From assembly GCA_902566785.1 (NCBI GenBank), contig CACFKI010000003.1:1-64000 (forward strand): a DNA stretch of 64,000 nt, written 5' to 3'. The notes under the pieces were generated by a model that was not told where the DNA came from, made no database searches, and saw only the letters and a list, made by a program, of their open reading frames with translations. The DNA comes from an uncultured Pelagibacteraceae bacterium (GTDB lineage Bacteria; Pseudomonadota; Alphaproteobacteria; Pelagibacterales; Pelagibacteraceae). Shown here in pieces: positions 51,674 to 59,275 of this stretch (the stretch's first letter is position 1; each line of letters starts with the position of its first letter). Made by a program: the position numbers and the translations under genes.

Positions 51674-53599
51674 ATGTTAACCCAAATAATCACAATATTA
51701 ATTCTTGTATCAATTGTTGGATGCATTCTTTACGGTAGAAAGTTAATAAGAACAGAAAAAATTGATGCGGTATTTGGTAACCCTGAAAGAGCAAAGGGTG
51801 GAACACACTGGGTAATTGTTGGAAGTAGTGCCATTTTATTAATTTGGCTGTATTATTCTTGGGATATAGCAAAAGGTTTTTATCCTAAATCAGCGAATGA
51901 ATTATGTCAGGTAGCTAAAATAAATGAGTCTCTTTTGGGATTAAAATATCAATTTCCAATAGAAGAAAGAGAATTTAAAAGTACCTCAATAATTAAAATT
52001 GAAAATAAAAATCTTCAAAAAATTTCCAATGAAATTAAAAATTCAAAAGATTTAAATAGCCAACAAAAAACAGTTTTGATTGGCTTTGTAAATAAAACTG
52101 GTCAATTAATTCCTCTGCTTACTAAAGACAATTTAATGGAAATGGAAACAAAACAAAAAATAGAGGGAATAACTGAAAAAATCAATCTTTTGATAGAAAA
52201 CTTCAAAAAACCAGATTATCCATTTGAAACAGAGGAAGAATTAAATAATAGACTTCAAGCTGTTAAAGAACAAGGTGAGTGGGGTATTACTACAGTAAGT
52301 GCAGGCACTGGTTCTATTGAAAATACCTTTGAGGTTCCTTTAATACCTGCAACAGATAGGGGTTTAAAATTTAATGCTGCCGCAGAAGAGCTTAAAGTTA
52401 TTGATGAAGAATTTTTCAAGCTAAGAAACCATAATCCACAATTTAAAAATTCAGTTAAACAAATCAAAGATGATATAAAAGCATATAGAGCTGGTTTAGA
52501 TGACTCAGAGGAAGTAGCATCAACATATGCTAAAAATATTGTAAAAATTACAAGAAGAATTGAATTTGCAAGCATCTACCCTCCTAAGGCTTTAAATAAG
52601 ATGCAAAAAGCAATTATCGAATTTGATAATCTTCAAAAATCAGAACAAGGAGGATTGAGAATAATAGATTTGCTTTTATTCCCTGCAGGGACAATAGTTT
52701 CAAGTGGTACTAGTTGCTCAGAACAAGGTTCTGGAAGATGGCTACCAAAACCATCTGATACACTCAACAAATTTATTTTAATGTCAAAACCAAGTGTGGG
52801 TTACAAAAATATTCCGTTGCTTTGGATTGATATGATGGATGTTAGTAAAATAATTGGATTTATTTTGCCTGATTGGATCGCTGATGTTCTGCCAGGAGAA
52901 TACCCAATTCATACTAATGATGGGGTTGTTAAACAAAATTTTAAAGGTAAAGTTCTTAAAATTGTAACTGGAGATTTTAAATTATTTAAAATACCTGTTC
53001 CCTATGGTCACATATGGGATTCTTTTTTAAGAGTATTTCTTGGATTAGTATTTGGAATAATAATAGGTGTTCCACTTGGTTTATTTATGGGTTTAAATAG
53101 ATTTGCCAAAGGTTTCTTTGATCCTTTAATAGAACTTTATAGACCTGTGCCACCACTAGCTTGGGCACCTCTAATTATTTCAGTTTTAGGAATAGATAAT
53201 ACAGGAAAAGTATTTTTATTATTTATGGTCTCTTTATCTATTATGATTATTTCTGCAAGAGCAGGTGCTTCTGGTACTCAGCTATCTAAAATTCATGCTG
53301 CTCACTCATTAGGAGCTTCTAAAAAACAAATACTTAGATATGTTATTTTTCCAAATTCATTACCGGAAATCTTAACTGGTATAAGAGTTGCGGTTGGTAT
53401 GTGTTGGGGGACTTTAGTTGCGGCAGAATTTTTAGCAGGTACTACAGGTATAGGATTTGTAGAAAATGTTGCGAAAAAATATTTCCAATATGAAGTTATT
53501 TGGATAACAATTTTTATAATGGGAATGCTTGGACTTCTTTTTGATGTAACTCTTAGAAAAATTATTGATAAAACAATCCCTTGGCGTGGCAAAGGTTAA
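51674..53599 (+). CDS. tauC: TauC-type ABC permease with an unusual N-terminal extension of about 350 residues
   Basis: The 641-residue protein is more than twice the usual TauC length. Residues 450-640 are a normal permease with spans and the EAA loop AAHSLGASKKQILRYVIFPN and the family start RPVPPLAWAPLIIS. Before this come two N-terminal spans (about residues 3-20 and 43-65) and a roughly 270-residue charged, mostly helical segment with no membrane spans, probably periplasmic, then SGRWLPKPSDTLNKFILMSK, resembling the usual TauC N-terminus (L-P-x-P-x-x-x). The extension could dock a binding protein or sense substrate; its function is unknown. Its stop is two bases from the GTG start of the next gene. 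Confidence 0.85.
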   Translation: MLTQIITILILVSIVGCILYGRKLIRTEKIDAVFGNPERAKGGTHWVIVGSSAILLIWLYYSWDIAKGFYPKSANELCQVAKINESLLGLKYQFPIEEREFKSTSIIKIENKNLQKISNEIKNSKDLNSQQKTVLIGFVNKTGQLIPLLTKDNLMEMETKQKIEGITEKINLLIENFKKPDYPFETEEELNNRLQAVKEQGEWGITTVSAGTGSIENTFEVPLIPATDRGLKFNAAAEELKVIDEEFFKLRNHNPQFKNSVKQIKDDIKAYRAGLDDSEEVASTYAKNIVKITRRIEFASIYPPKALNKMQKAIIEFDNLQKSEQGGLRIIDLLLFPAGTIVSSGTSCSEQGSGRWLPKPSDTLNKFILMSKPSVGYKNIPLLWIDMMDVSKIIGFILPDWIADVLPGEYPIHTNDGVVKQNFKGKVLKIVTGDFKLFKIPVPYGHIWDSFLRVFLGLVFGIIIGVPLGLFMGLNRFAKGFFDPLIELYRPVPPLAWAPLIISVLGIDNTGKVFLLFMVSLSIMIISARAGASGTQLSKIHAAHSLGASKKQILRYVIFPNSLPEILTGIRVAVGMCWGTLVAAEFLAGTTGIGFVENVAKKYFQYEVIWITIFIMGMLGLLFDVTLRKIIDKTIPWRGKG

Positions 53600-53601
53600 A
53601 A

Positions 53602-54606
53602 GTGAACCAAAAGGTTTTAAAAAATAAAATCATTAATATTTTTAAAAAACACAAATTAAGTAGCGAACATGCCTTGGTTTGTGCGAACGCAATAATTAAT
53701 GCAGAATTAGTGGGTGCTCCTACTCATGGATTGTCAAGATTGAAAATGTATTGTGATAGAATTAATAAAAAAGTTATTAATCCACAACCAAAATTAAAAA
53801 TTAAAAAAATTTCTCAATCTATTTCTCAAATTGATGCTGATAATAGTATTGGATTTGTTGCAGCAGATATTGGGATAAAACAAGCAATTAAAAATGCAAA
53901 AAAAACTGGAATTGGAATAGTTGGAATAAAAAATAGTGGTCACTATGGTTTGTCAGGCTACTATGCAGAACAAGCTGTTAAAAAAAATCTTTTAGTTTTT
54001 TGTTTTACTAACGCTCCACCTGCAATAGCTCCTCACGGAGCAAAAAAAAGTTTGTTTGGAACAAATCCTATCTGTTTTGGAACACCCACATCCTCAAAAG
54101 TTCCGTTTATTTTAGATACATCGGTTTCTGTGATTAACAGGGGCAAAATTAGAGTTGCAGAACGAACAGGTAAAAAAATTCCTGAAGGTGTAGCTTTAGA
54201 TAAATTTGGCAAACCTACAACCAATGCAAAGAAAGCTTTGGCTGGTGTTCAGTTGCCAATATCTGGTTTTAGAGGATCGGGACTTGCCTGGATGGTTGAT
54301 ATATTAAGTGGTGTATTTACTGGAGGAAATCATGGCGGGAAAGTAAAAGATCCTTTTGATGACTTTTCTGGCCCACAAAATATTGGTCATTTATTTTTGG
54401 TTATGAAATCAAATTTATTTGTTAGCAATTATACTAAAAGAATAAAAGAAAATATTATTAGAGTAAAAAGGTTGCCAAAAATAAAAGGTATAAAAGAAAT
54501 TTTATACCCTGGTCAAAGTAAGCAAAGGCGATATAAAAATAATCTTAAAAAAGAAATTAAAATTACTTCTAATATTGCTGATGATTTAAAAAAACTAGAT
54601 GCTTAA
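53602..54606 (+). CDS. Ldh2/MDH2-family NAD(P)-dependent 2-hydroxyacid dehydrogenase
   Basis: The 334-residue protein belongs to the malate/L-lactate/sulfolactate dehydrogenase type 2 family: LVGAPTHGLSRLKMYCDRIN with the catalytic His, GHYGLSGYYAEQAVKKNL, NAPPAIAPHGAKKSLFGTNP and GRIxVA-like GKIRVAERTGKKIPEG. The family includes ComC, the (R)-sulfolactate dehydrogenase, as well as YiaK and AllD. The start is taken as the GTG at 53602 behind AAAGG, because the in-frame TTG upstream lies inside tauC. It overlaps dhaL by eight bases. Co-transcription with a sulfonate-type transporter makes a hydroxy-sulfonate substrate attractive but unproven. Confidence 0.85.
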   Translation: MNQKVLKNKIINIFKKHKLSSEHALVCANAIINAELVGAPTHGLSRLKMYCDRINKKVINPQPKLKIKKISQSISQIDADNSIGFVAADIGIKQAIKNAKKTGIGIVGIKNSGHYGLSGYYAEQAVKKNLLVFCFTNAPPAIAPHGAKKSLFGTNPICFGTPTSSKVPFILDTSVSVINRGKIRVAERTGKKIPEGVALDKFGKPTTNAKKALAGVQLPISGFRGSGLAWMVDILSGVFTGGNHGGKVKDPFDDFSGPQNIGHLFLVMKSNLFVSNYTKRIKENIIRVKRLPKIKGIKEILYPGQSKQRRYKNNLKKEIKITSNIADDLKKLDA

Positions 54607-55186
54607 TAAAGATATATTAATTCAAATATTAGAACAATTATTAGAGAAAGCAAAAGAAGTTCATGATGAATTGAATACAATAGATGGAAAAATTGGTGAC
54701 GGGGACCTTGGTATTACAATATTGCATGGTCTAGATGAAATTAATAATAATCTTGATAAATTTACAAATGATATGGGAAATAATTTTATGGTGTGCTCCC
54801 AAGCATTTGTAAAAAAATCAGGTTCAAGTTTTGGTACTTTAATTGCTTTTTCATTTATGAATATCTCTAAGTTATTAAAAGGTAAGAATTCTTGTAATCA
54901 TGAAGATATTGTCAAAATTTTTGAAACAGCATTAGAAACTATAATTCAAAGAGGTAAAACAAATTTAGGCGATAAAACAATCGCCGATAGCCTTAATTTA
55001 ATTATAAAAAAACTCAAAGATGAACAGAATTATTTAATTACATTTAAAAATGCAACAAAAGAAGCTCTTGCAAATTTTAAGGGTAAAAAGATTAAAATCG
55101 GTAGAGCTAGAATGTTTGAGGACAAAACCAAAGATCTTGATGACCCTGGTATGTACGCTTTATATTTATTATGCAGCAAACTTTAG
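54599..55186 (+). CDS. dhaL: DhaL-type dihydroxyacetone kinase ADP/ATP-binding subunit
   Basis: The 195-residue all-helical protein has the Mg-nucleotide aspartates in IDGKIGDGDLGITILHG (D-x-x-x-G-D-x-D) near residue 30, SGSSFGTLIAFSFM around residue 78 and TNLGDKTIADSL around residue 120, all DhaL hallmarks. DhaL works with DhaK, whose gene is 2.2 kb downstream on the same strand, separated by a block of opposite-strand genes. It starts inside the dehydrogenase gene (eight-base overlap), so it is coupled to the transporter operon. Whether the phosphoryl donor is ATP or a PTS protein cannot be read; no DhaM is seen. Confidence 0.87.
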   Translation: MLNKDILIQILEQLLEKAKEVHDELNTIDGKIGDGDLGITILHGLDEINNNLDKFTNDMGNNFMVCSQAFVKKSGSSFGTLIAFSFMNISKLLKGKNSCNHEDIVKIFETALETIIQRGKTNLGDKTIADSLNLIIKKLKDEQNYLITFKNATKEALANFKGKKIKIGRARMFEDKTKDLDDPGMYALYLLCSKL

Positions 55187-55203
55187 ATTAATTTAAAAAT
55201 ATT

Positions 55204-55383
55204 TTACTTAGTTTCTGTACAAATATCTTTTATTACTGGTACATTTGCACAATCAAAACATTTAGTTAATTGAACAATGCATCCATCATCTAAAACTTTT
55301 ACATCAACAACTTTATCACATTTTGAACATGTAGATGAAATTGTTAATCCACATTTTTTACAATTATAAGTTTGAGTTTCCAT
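55204..55383 (-). CDS. 59-residue zinc-ribbon miniprotein
   Basis: The frame METQTYNCKKCGLTISSTCS continues with KCDKVVDVKVLDDGCIVQLT and KCFDCANVPVIKDIC. It holds four C-x2-C-like pairs (C-K-K-C, C-S-K-C, C-F-D-C plus single cysteines) and should bind one or two metal ions. Similar short cysteine-rich proteins seem common in SAR11 genomes, but I know no function. Two Fur-type boxes lie in the 113 bases upstream of its ATG, so metal-responsive control is likely. It is convergent with dhaL (17-base gap). Confidence 0.78.
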   Translation of the reverse strand: METQTYNCKKCGLTISSTCSKCDKVVDVKVLDDGCIVQLTKCFDCANVPVIKDICTETK

Positions 55384-55428
55384 AACTTACAAATATGGAT
55401 TAAAAATATTTTATCAATAAATTATTGT

Positions 55429-55447
55429 TTTATTGATTATCATTCTC
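55429..55447 (-). promoter_or_regulatory. Fur-like box, proximal
   Basis: TTTATTGATTATCATTCTC matches the 19-base Fur consensus (GATAATGATTATCATTATC orientation) at 15 positions. It lies 46-64 bases before the zinc-ribbon start. Confidence 0.6.
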
Positions 55448-55479
55448 AAAAAAAAAATTTTTTTTACTTAATTTTTTGT

Positions 55480-55498
55480 AGTAATGATAATCATTATC
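55480..55498 (-). promoter_or_regulatory. Fur-like box, distal, near-consensus
   Basis: AGTAATGATAATCATTATC matches the classical Fur box GATAATGATAATCATTATC at 17 of 19 positions. It overlaps the stop codon of the small membrane protein 55497-55625 and lies about 100 bases before the zinc-ribbon start. With the box at 55429 it suggests binding of Fur, or an alphaproteobacterial relative such as Mur or Zur, upstream of the zinc-ribbon gene. Confidence 0.75.
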
Positions 55499-55625
55499 AT
55501 TTTGATAATTGAAATATTAAAAATACAATTAAAATAGCCCAAAATACTCCATAATAATATTTTATATATTTTCTAGCGAATCCTTTAGAAACACTTTCAG
55601 TCTTTGTTACTTTTTTTTTCTGCAT
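55497..55625 (-). CDS. 42-residue single-span membrane protein
   Basis: ATG at 55625 opens MQKKKVTKTESVSKGFARKY, followed by a single membrane span (YYGVFWAILIVFLIFQL). It overlaps the preceding small gene (55597-55773) by 29 bases in another frame, the shared part containing a run of nine A's. The basic N-terminus and single span predict a small inner-membrane protein. No family recognised; support is the intact frame and the operon position. Confidence 0.5.
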   Translation of the reverse strand: MQKKKVTKTESVSKGFARKYIKYYYGVFWAILIVFLIFQLSK

Positions 55626-55773
55626 AAAATAATGTAATTAAAAATATTGCCGTCCAAACTAGACCTATAATACCTTTTAATATTGATGTCTCCGCTCCCC
55701 ATAAATCTAAAAATAAAGCACCTAGAACAATCCCTGCTGCGTATATAATTATTGCTAAAAGGCTTAAGTTCAT
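55597..55773 (-). CDS. 58-residue two-span membrane protein
   Basis: ATG at 55773 opens MNLSLLAIIIYAAGIVLGAL, and a second span lies in GIIGLVWTAIFLITLFYAEK. The C-terminus is short and charged (KKSNKD). It follows the PsiE-like gene by 15 bases on the same strand and overlaps the next tiny gene. Function unknown; it resembles small subunits of membrane complexes in size only. Confidence 0.55.
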   Translation of the reverse strand: MNLSLLAIIIYAAGIVLGALFLDLWGAETSILKGIIGLVWTAIFLITLFYAEKKSNKD

Positions 55774-55788
55774 TTTAATTTATGAGAA

Positions 55789-56169
55789 TTATTTTTTTTT
55801 AGTTTTTTTAAGTCCCAATTTATCACTGTGTCTTAATCTTAACACAACAATTGCGCCAGCAATTAATAGTATTGCTACAGCTTCATAAACTAGTCCGGAA
55901 GGATTCATCTCTTTACCTTGAAGAATAATAAACCTAGCTAAGGCCGTAATAGCAATTAACAAAGGTAGAGTTATACTGATTGATTGTTGGTCCCAAAATA
56001 CTCTTACCATTGCTAAAACTTCTAAATAAAGAAACATTAAAAGTAGATCTGCCAATGTTACTGATTTATTTATAAACATTGTTCTTATTTCAATACCAAC
56101 AGCAATGATAGTGCTTATCAAAATAATTGATAATAAAATTAATTGTAAATTTTTAGTTATCTTATCCAT
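55789..56169 (-). CDS. psiE: PsiE-family membrane protein
   Basis: The 126-residue protein has four spans and the PsiE pattern: LADLLLMFLYLEVLAMVRVF, then LPLLIAITALARFIILQGKE and a final span AVAILLIAGAIVVLRLRH. The PsiE family (phosphate-starvation-inducible E) has no known biochemical role. It overlaps the epoxide-hydrolase gene by eight bases, so the two are coupled. Confidence 0.8.
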   Translation of the reverse strand: MDKITKNLQLILLSIILISTIIAVGIEIRTMFINKSVTLADLLLMFLYLEVLAMVRVFWDQQSISITLPLLIAITALARFIILQGKEMNPSGLVYEAVAILLIAGAIVVLRLRHSDKLGLKKTKKK

Positions 56170-57316
56170 TAGTATTTTTTAATTTTTTTCCGAATTTAAT
56201 AATATCTTCTATCAATAAATCAGGTTTTTCTAAAGCAGCAAAATGACCTCCTGAAGACATTTTTGTCCATTGTTTAATATTATATATCCTCTCAACATAG
56301 GATCTTGGGGCCCATTCCAAATATTCTTTGGGAAATTCCGCTATAGCTGTAGGAACATTTAATGGTAAATGATCTTTTGGAAGCATTCTTCCTCCTTCTT
56401 CTCTTCTGCCATAATAAATCCATGAAGCGGTATTAAAAGTTTTTGTTACCAAGTAAAGCATGATATTTGATAACAAAATATCCTTCGAGTAAACACTTTC
56501 AATGTCACCATTTTTTAAATCAGACCACCCACGCATTTTTTCAATTATCCACGCAGCAACTCCAATTGGACTGTCCATCATAGCATAACTTAAAGTTTGA
56601 GGCTTTGTTGCCTGCTGAGTTCTGTATCCATCTTCTATTCTTTGATCTTTTTTAAATCTTTCCTGCCAATCAATTTCCTCTTTTGTTTGAGGACCATCAG
56701 GATGACGGATAATTAAAATATTTATATGAATACCTAATAAATTATTTGGAAAATCGTAAGCTAACCATGTAGAAATTGTTCCACCAAAATCTCCTCCCTG
56801 TGAAATATATTTTTTGTAGTGTAATTTTTCAGTCATCAGTGAATTAAAAATTGATGCCATTTTTCTTGGACCAATTGGTCTTGCAGGACGATCAGAAAAT
56901 CCATAACCAGGCAAAGATGGAACAACTACATTAAAACCATCCTCTTTGTCCCCTCCATAATTTTCTGGATGTGCAAGCTGGTCTATAATATCTAAAAATT
57001 CAATTATCGAACCTGGCCAACCATGATTTAATAATAATGGCTGAGGATTTGACCCACTCCCTTTTTCATGAATAAAATGAATGTCAATACCATTTATATT
57101 TGATTTAAAATTTTGAAATTTATTAATTTTATCTTCTGTTTTTTTCCAATCATATTTTTCAATCCAGTATTTTGAAAATTCTTTCATATATTCTAAATTT
57201 GTTCCATAATCCCATCCTCCATCATCAGGCATTTCATGCCATTCATATTTTTTGACCTTTGAATATATGTTTTGAAGAACTTTATCTGAAATCTTTACTT
57301 TAAAAGGTTTTGTCAT
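56162..57316 (-). CDS. Epoxide hydrolase-like alpha/beta hydrolase
   Basis: About 384 residues with an N-terminal EHN domain (KPFKVKISDKVLQNIYSKVK, then W-H-E-M-P-D-D-G-G-W-D-Y-G) and an alpha/beta-hydrolase core: oxyanion motif LLNHGWPGSIIEFLDI, nucleophile Asp in SQGGDFGGTISTWLA and the catalytic His in SGGHFAALEKPDLL. This matches microsomal-type epoxide hydrolases, which open epoxides to diols. The start is the ATG at 57316; the open frame runs further upstream, but only antisense to dhaK. It is divergent from dhaK by 43 bases and heads the minus-strand block EH-psiE-two small proteins. Confidence 0.87.
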   Translation of the reverse strand: MTKPFKVKISDKVLQNIYSKVKKYEWHEMPDDGGWDYGTNLEYMKEFSKYWIEKYDWKKTEDKINKFQNFKSNINGIDIHFIHEKGSGSNPQPLLLNHGWPGSIIEFLDIIDQLAHPENYGGDKEDGFNVVVPSLPGYGFSDRPARPIGPRKMASIFNSLMTEKLHYKKYISQGGDFGGTISTWLAYDFPNNLLGIHINILIIRHPDGPQTKEEIDWQERFKKDQRIEDGYRTQQATKPQTLSYAMMDSPIGVAAWIIEKMRGWSDLKNGDIESVYSKDILLSNIMLYLVTKTFNTASWIYYGRREEGGRMLPKDHLPLNVPTAIAEFPKEYLEWAPRSYVERIYNIKQWTKMSSGGHFAALEKPDLLIEDIIKFGKKLKNTNG

Positions 57317-57359
57317 TTTACTAGTATATATATTTTTAAATTTAAAATATAAAATAGTT

Positions 57360-58355
57360 ATGAAAAAAATAATTAACGATCCAAGTAATTTTGTTGAAGA
57401 GTCTATTGATGGACTTATCAAATCACACCCTGATATATATTCAATTGCTAAAGATAATAATAGAGTAGTTACTAGAGCCAAAAAATCCTCAAATAAAGTA
57501 GGTATTGTAACTGGAGGTGGTTCTGGACATTTACCAGTTTTTACTGGCTATATAGGAAAAGGTTTTTTAGATGCGTGTGCTGTAGGATCTGTATTCGCTT
57601 CACCATCAGTTGATCAAATGTTTTCAGCAATAAAAAATGCAAATAACGGTAATGGAGTATTGTGTATTATTGGAAATTATGGTGGAGACGTAATGAATTT
57701 TGAAATGGCATGCGAAATGGCTGAAGCAGAGGGAATAAAAACGAAAAAAGTTATAGTTGCCGATGATATTGCTAGCGCAAAAATTTCAGAAAAAGAAAAA
57801 AGAAGAGGTATTGCCGGTATGATTTTTGTATTTAAAATTGCTGGTGCTATTGCAGAGACAGGGGTATCTCTTGATGATGTTTTTAAAACAGCAACTGAAG
57901 CAAACAATAATATTAGAACACTAGGGGTTGCGATGTCACCTTGTATTTTACCTGAGGCAGGTAAACCTACTTTTCAAATTGGTGATGATGAAATTGAGAT
58001 AGGAATGGGAATACATGGCGAACCTGGAATTAAAAGAGAAAAATTAAAACCAGCCAATGATTTAGTCGATGATCTTTATAAAAGAATTATTGAAGACTCT
58101 GGGATTAAAAGTAATGACCATATAGCAATCATGATAAATAGTCTAGGAGCTACACCACTTGAAGAACTTTATATTATATCAAAAAGAGTTAATGAAAATT
58201 TGTTAAATTCTAAAATTAAAAATATTAAAACTTTTGTTGGAAGATATGCTACCTCTATGGAAATGGCTGGAATGTCTATTACAACTTTAAAATTAAATGA
58301 TAATTTAAAAAAATATTTGTTTGAAAATAGTGAATGTCCTTTTTGGAATAATTAA
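57360..58355 (+). CDS. dhaK: Dihydroxyacetone kinase substrate-binding subunit DhaK
   Basis: The 331-residue protein has the DhaK signatures VTGGGSGHLPVFTGYIGKGF near residue 50, NYGGDVMNFEMACEMAE near 105, RRGIAGMIFVFKIAGA and the covalent-binding histidine in GMGIHGEPGIKREKL near 220. It binds dihydroxyacetone or a related ketose as a hemiaminal while DhaL transfers phosphate. The partner dhaL lies upstream beyond a 2.1-kb opposite-strand block. Related kinases act on erythrulose or other ketoses, so the substrate is open. Confidence 0.9.
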   Translation: MKKIINDPSNFVEESIDGLIKSHPDIYSIAKDNNRVVTRAKKSSNKVGIVTGGGSGHLPVFTGYIGKGFLDACAVGSVFASPSVDQMFSAIKNANNGNGVLCIIGNYGGDVMNFEMACEMAEAEGIKTKKVIVADDIASAKISEKEKRRGIAGMIFVFKIAGAIAETGVSLDDVFKTATEANNNIRTLGVAMSPCILPEAGKPTFQIGDDEIEIGMGIHGEPGIKREKLKPANDLVDDLYKRIIEDSGIKSNDHIAIMINSLGATPLEELYIISKRVNENLLNSKIKNIKTFVGRYATSMEMAGMSITTLKLNDNLKKYLFENSECPFWNN

Positions 58356-59200
58356 GTTTTATTCCTCAAAAAATATATAAATATAAATCCTGTTATATAC
58401 ATAATTAGTGCGTAAGCGGCAGTAGGAATTAAGTAAACAATTTCGTTCGAGATTTGAGTAGCAACAAATACTGCTAAAGTTCCATTTTGTAAGCCGCATT
58501 CGATTGCAATACATTTTCTTTGTTCTAGACCCGTCGCAAATGCTTTTGCAAGATTATATGCAATAAACATCATTACTACATTTAATATTAAAACAACTAA
58601 ACCAGCTTGAGATAAATATTCTACAATATTATCTTTTTCCTCAATCCAAATAGCTACAAATACAATTACAAATAAAATTCCTGTTATTTTATCTATAATA
58701 GAAATTTTAGAGGAAATAAAATTTTCAGCGAATTTTCTAATTATCATTCCTAAGATAACTGGAACTGCCACAACACCTGACATCTTAATTGCTGTTCCTG
58801 TCAAACTAATATTCTGGGATGTTAAATCTATTCCAAGTAAGTCTGCAGAAGTAAAAACAATTAATGGAACAGTAATGATACTTATAACACTTATGACTGC
58901 TGTTAATGATACTGATAAAGCAACATCTCCTTTTGCAAATTTAGTAAGGACGTTTGTGGTTATTCCTCCTGGAGCTGCTGCAATAATCATTACACCTAAT
59001 GCAATTTCTACGGAGGTGTTAAGTATCTTTATTAAAATAAAAGCTACAATTGGTAAAATTACTAGTTGAGAAATAAAACCGACTAAAAAATCTTTAGGGT
59101 TTTTTAGAACTCTAATAAAATCTTGGGTTGTTAGTCCTAAACCTAAACCCAGCATTATCAATGCTAGTGCTATAGGTGCTATTTTTGTTACTATCTCCAT
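58352..59200 (-). CDS. BASS-family (bile acid:sodium symporter-like) transporter
   Basis: The 282-residue membrane protein has about nine spans and the family segments LGLGLTTQDFIRVLKNPKDF, IIAAAPGGITTNVLTKFAKG (the sodium-site A-A-A-P-G-G) and IECGLQNGTLAVFVATQI (E-x-G-x-Q-N). Bacterial BASS carriers move organic anions such as pyruvate, pantoate or sulfated and sulfonated compounds. It is convergent with dhaK (four-base overlap) and divergent from the Pta-like gene, so its substrate may belong to either pathway. Confidence 0.85.
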   Translation of the reverse strand: MEIVTKIAPIALALIMLGLGLGLTTQDFIRVLKNPKDFLVGFISQLVILPIVAFILIKILNTSVEIALGVMIIAAAPGGITTNVLTKFAKGDVALSVSLTAVISVISIITVPLIVFTSADLLGIDLTSQNISLTGTAIKMSGVVAVPVILGMIIRKFAENFISSKISIIDKITGILFVIVFVAIWIEEKDNIVEYLSQAGLVVLILNVVMMFIAYNLAKAFATGLEQRKCIAIECGLQNGTLAVFVATQISNEIVYLIPTAAYALIMYITGFIFIYFLRNKT

Positions 59201-59275
59201 AAAGATGATATTTTCTACTCGTAACTATTTTACTATAATTTTAATAAAAATTATATATACAAAAACCTAATAAAA

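Noticed and set aside
55448-55470. A10T8-type AT palindrome as a terminator
   Set aside because: The stem would be pure A-T with no GC core; it is more likely an AT-rich promoter or bending element between the two Fur-like boxes.
57317-57481. 55-residue hydrophobic N-terminal extension of the epoxide hydrolase
   Set aside because: This extension overlaps dhaK in antisense, and the family N-terminus (EHN domain) starts at the ATG at 57316, which is preceded by a normal intergenic gap.
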